From: Limnobacter sp. MED105
GTDB lineage: Bacteria; Pseudomonadota; Gammaproteobacteria; Burkholderiales; Burkholderiaceae_B
Direction: 5' to 3'
Length of the DNA stretch: 64,000 bases
Assembly (NCBI RefSeq): GCF_000170915.1
Contig: NZ_ABCT01000003.1
Location: 180,758 to 244,757, forward strand
Shown: one piece after another, positions 63,328 through 64,000 of the stretch
Numbering within the stretch: the first letter of the stretch is position 1
Layout: each line of letters begins with the position of its first letter
Position numbers and translations under genes: made by a program
The notes under the pieces: generated by a model
The model's input: the letters and a program-made list of their open reading frames with translations, nothing else
Databases searched by the model: none
Told to the model about the DNA's origin: nothing

Positions 63328-64000
63328 ATGAAGACACCACCGAACAGAACATGGGTATGCGCGGCAATTGTAGCCATGCTAAGCCTTGGAACAGCGGCTT
63401 GTACTGGCCCGCAATTCAGGGCTGAAGTACAGGCTGACAATGACAACGGCTTGCGCAAAGTAGAACAAGTCAACACCAGCTTGCAAACCAATGGTTCATT
63501 TCGTGGTGGTCGGCAATACGCTGAAGAACAAGCCAAGCAACAACAAAACGCGAAGGTACTGAAACGCGCCAGCAAAAGCTGGATTGGCGGCACCTTCGTG
63601 CATGTGAATGACGACGACAAGTTGCCTGCGATTTTTCATGAAACCTACAAAATGAATTTTGCGGACAAGGGTCGACCCGTGGATTTGAATACGGTGGCTG
63701 CCCGCCTGACCCAAATGGTCGGCATTCCTGTGCGCATTCAGCAAGATGTATTCAACACCCCGGTCAGCGTAGAGCCGCGCCGCGGAGCACGCCAGTTGCC
63801 ACCAGTCAGCGCCCCTGCCGAAGCAGCACCACCCGTGGCAACCCCAGTGGCCATTGACAGCGTGGCCTTGGCGCCCCGTGCCACCGTAGGTTCTGTGGCC
63901 ATGAACTGGGACGGCACACTGATTGATTTTTTGAACAACACAACCGACAAATTGGGATTGTCGTGGGAGTACCGCGACAACTCAATTGTCATCATGCGCT
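63328..64000 (+). CDS. PilN-type secretin lipoprotein (5' part)
   Basis: The first 224 codons of a gene that continues beyond the window. Lipoprotein signal with lipid Cys in LGTAAC (residue 25), then SWIGGTFVHVNDDDKLPAIF, VAARLTQMVGIPVRIQQDVF, and a second STN-like domain VAMNWDGTLIDFLNNTTDKLGLSWEYRDNSIVIMR, which are the N-terminal modules of PilN/BfpB type IVb pilus secretins. Forms the outer-membrane pore for the pilus. Confidence 0.85.
   Translation, partial: MKTPPNRTWVCAAIVAMLSLGTAACTGPQFRAEVQADNDNGLRKVEQVNTSLQTNGSFRGGRQYAEEQAKQQQNAKVLKRASKSWIGGTFVHVNDDDKLPAIFHETYKMNFADKGRPVDLNTVAARLTQMVGIPVRIQQDVFNTPVSVEPRRGARQLPPVSAPAEAAPPVATPVAIDSVALAPRATVGSVAMNWDGTLIDFLNNTTDKLGLSWEYRDNSIVIMR

Overview
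The window looks like chromosomal DNA of a betaproteobacterium in the Burkholderiales, possibly near Limnobacter. This rests on gene content (a bcsD-bcsP-type cellulose operon, DUF3034, CigR-like and DUF3617 proteins, a type IVb pilus start) and on tRNA-fMet 3'-end fragments of the form usual in beta-proteobacteria. It is an inference; no database was searched.

About 1-14.6 kb is a mobile or defence-type island. It opens with the 3' part of a tyrosine integrase that overlaps an unknown gene and ends in a terminator. A small unknown gene follows under a near-perfect LexA (SOS) box. Next, all leftward, come a TerB_N/TerB/TerB_C membrane protein, a BrxD-like (DUF2791-type) ATPase and an Lhr-like DEAD/DEAH helicase. 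Upstream of these is a tightly coupled trio: two large proteins that look like diverged tyrosine recombinases, plus a 265-residue partner. The island border holds a palindrome, a 12-bp tandem repeat array and short inverted repeats.

About 14.6-28.2 kb is one leftward cellulose operon: bcsD, bcsP-like, bcsQ, bcsA, bcsB, bcsZ, bcsC, then a small diguanylate cyclase and a lipoprotein. An IS3-family remnant with intact orfB but truncated orfA lies upstream of it.

About 29.7-37.8 kb is leftward and mostly concerns the cell envelope: a secreted truncated haemoglobin, a DUF3034 outer-membrane protein, an NTF2-like periplasmic protein, a two-component system, an OprO/P-type porin, two small secreted paralogues and a TerC/Alx family membrane protein.

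About 37.8-42 kb is a scarred region. Two diverged 0.3-kb repeats each end in a tRNA-fMet 3' fragment and a terminator. They bracket an FRG-domain gene fragment, an MmyB-type regulator divergent from an SDR gene, and fragments of an IS3 transposase and another SDR.

About 42-51.4 kb holds small regulator/enzyme modules: a CGNR regulator with two secreted alpha/beta hydrolases, RidA with LysR, a YhfC-type membrane protease with a wHTH regulator, OYE plus SDR divergent from HxlR-MerR, and a flavodoxin-like quinone reductase. Several have palindromic candidate operators in the shared promoter.

About 51.4-64 kb carries an ATPase pseudogene, secreted proteins, a two-gene ovothiol-type pathway (non-haem iron sulfoxide synthase plus N-methyltransferase), a molybdopterin oxidoreductase with a DUF4105 protein, a PEGA lipoprotein, a zinc alcohol dehydrogenase, and the start of a type IVb pilus cluster that runs off the window.
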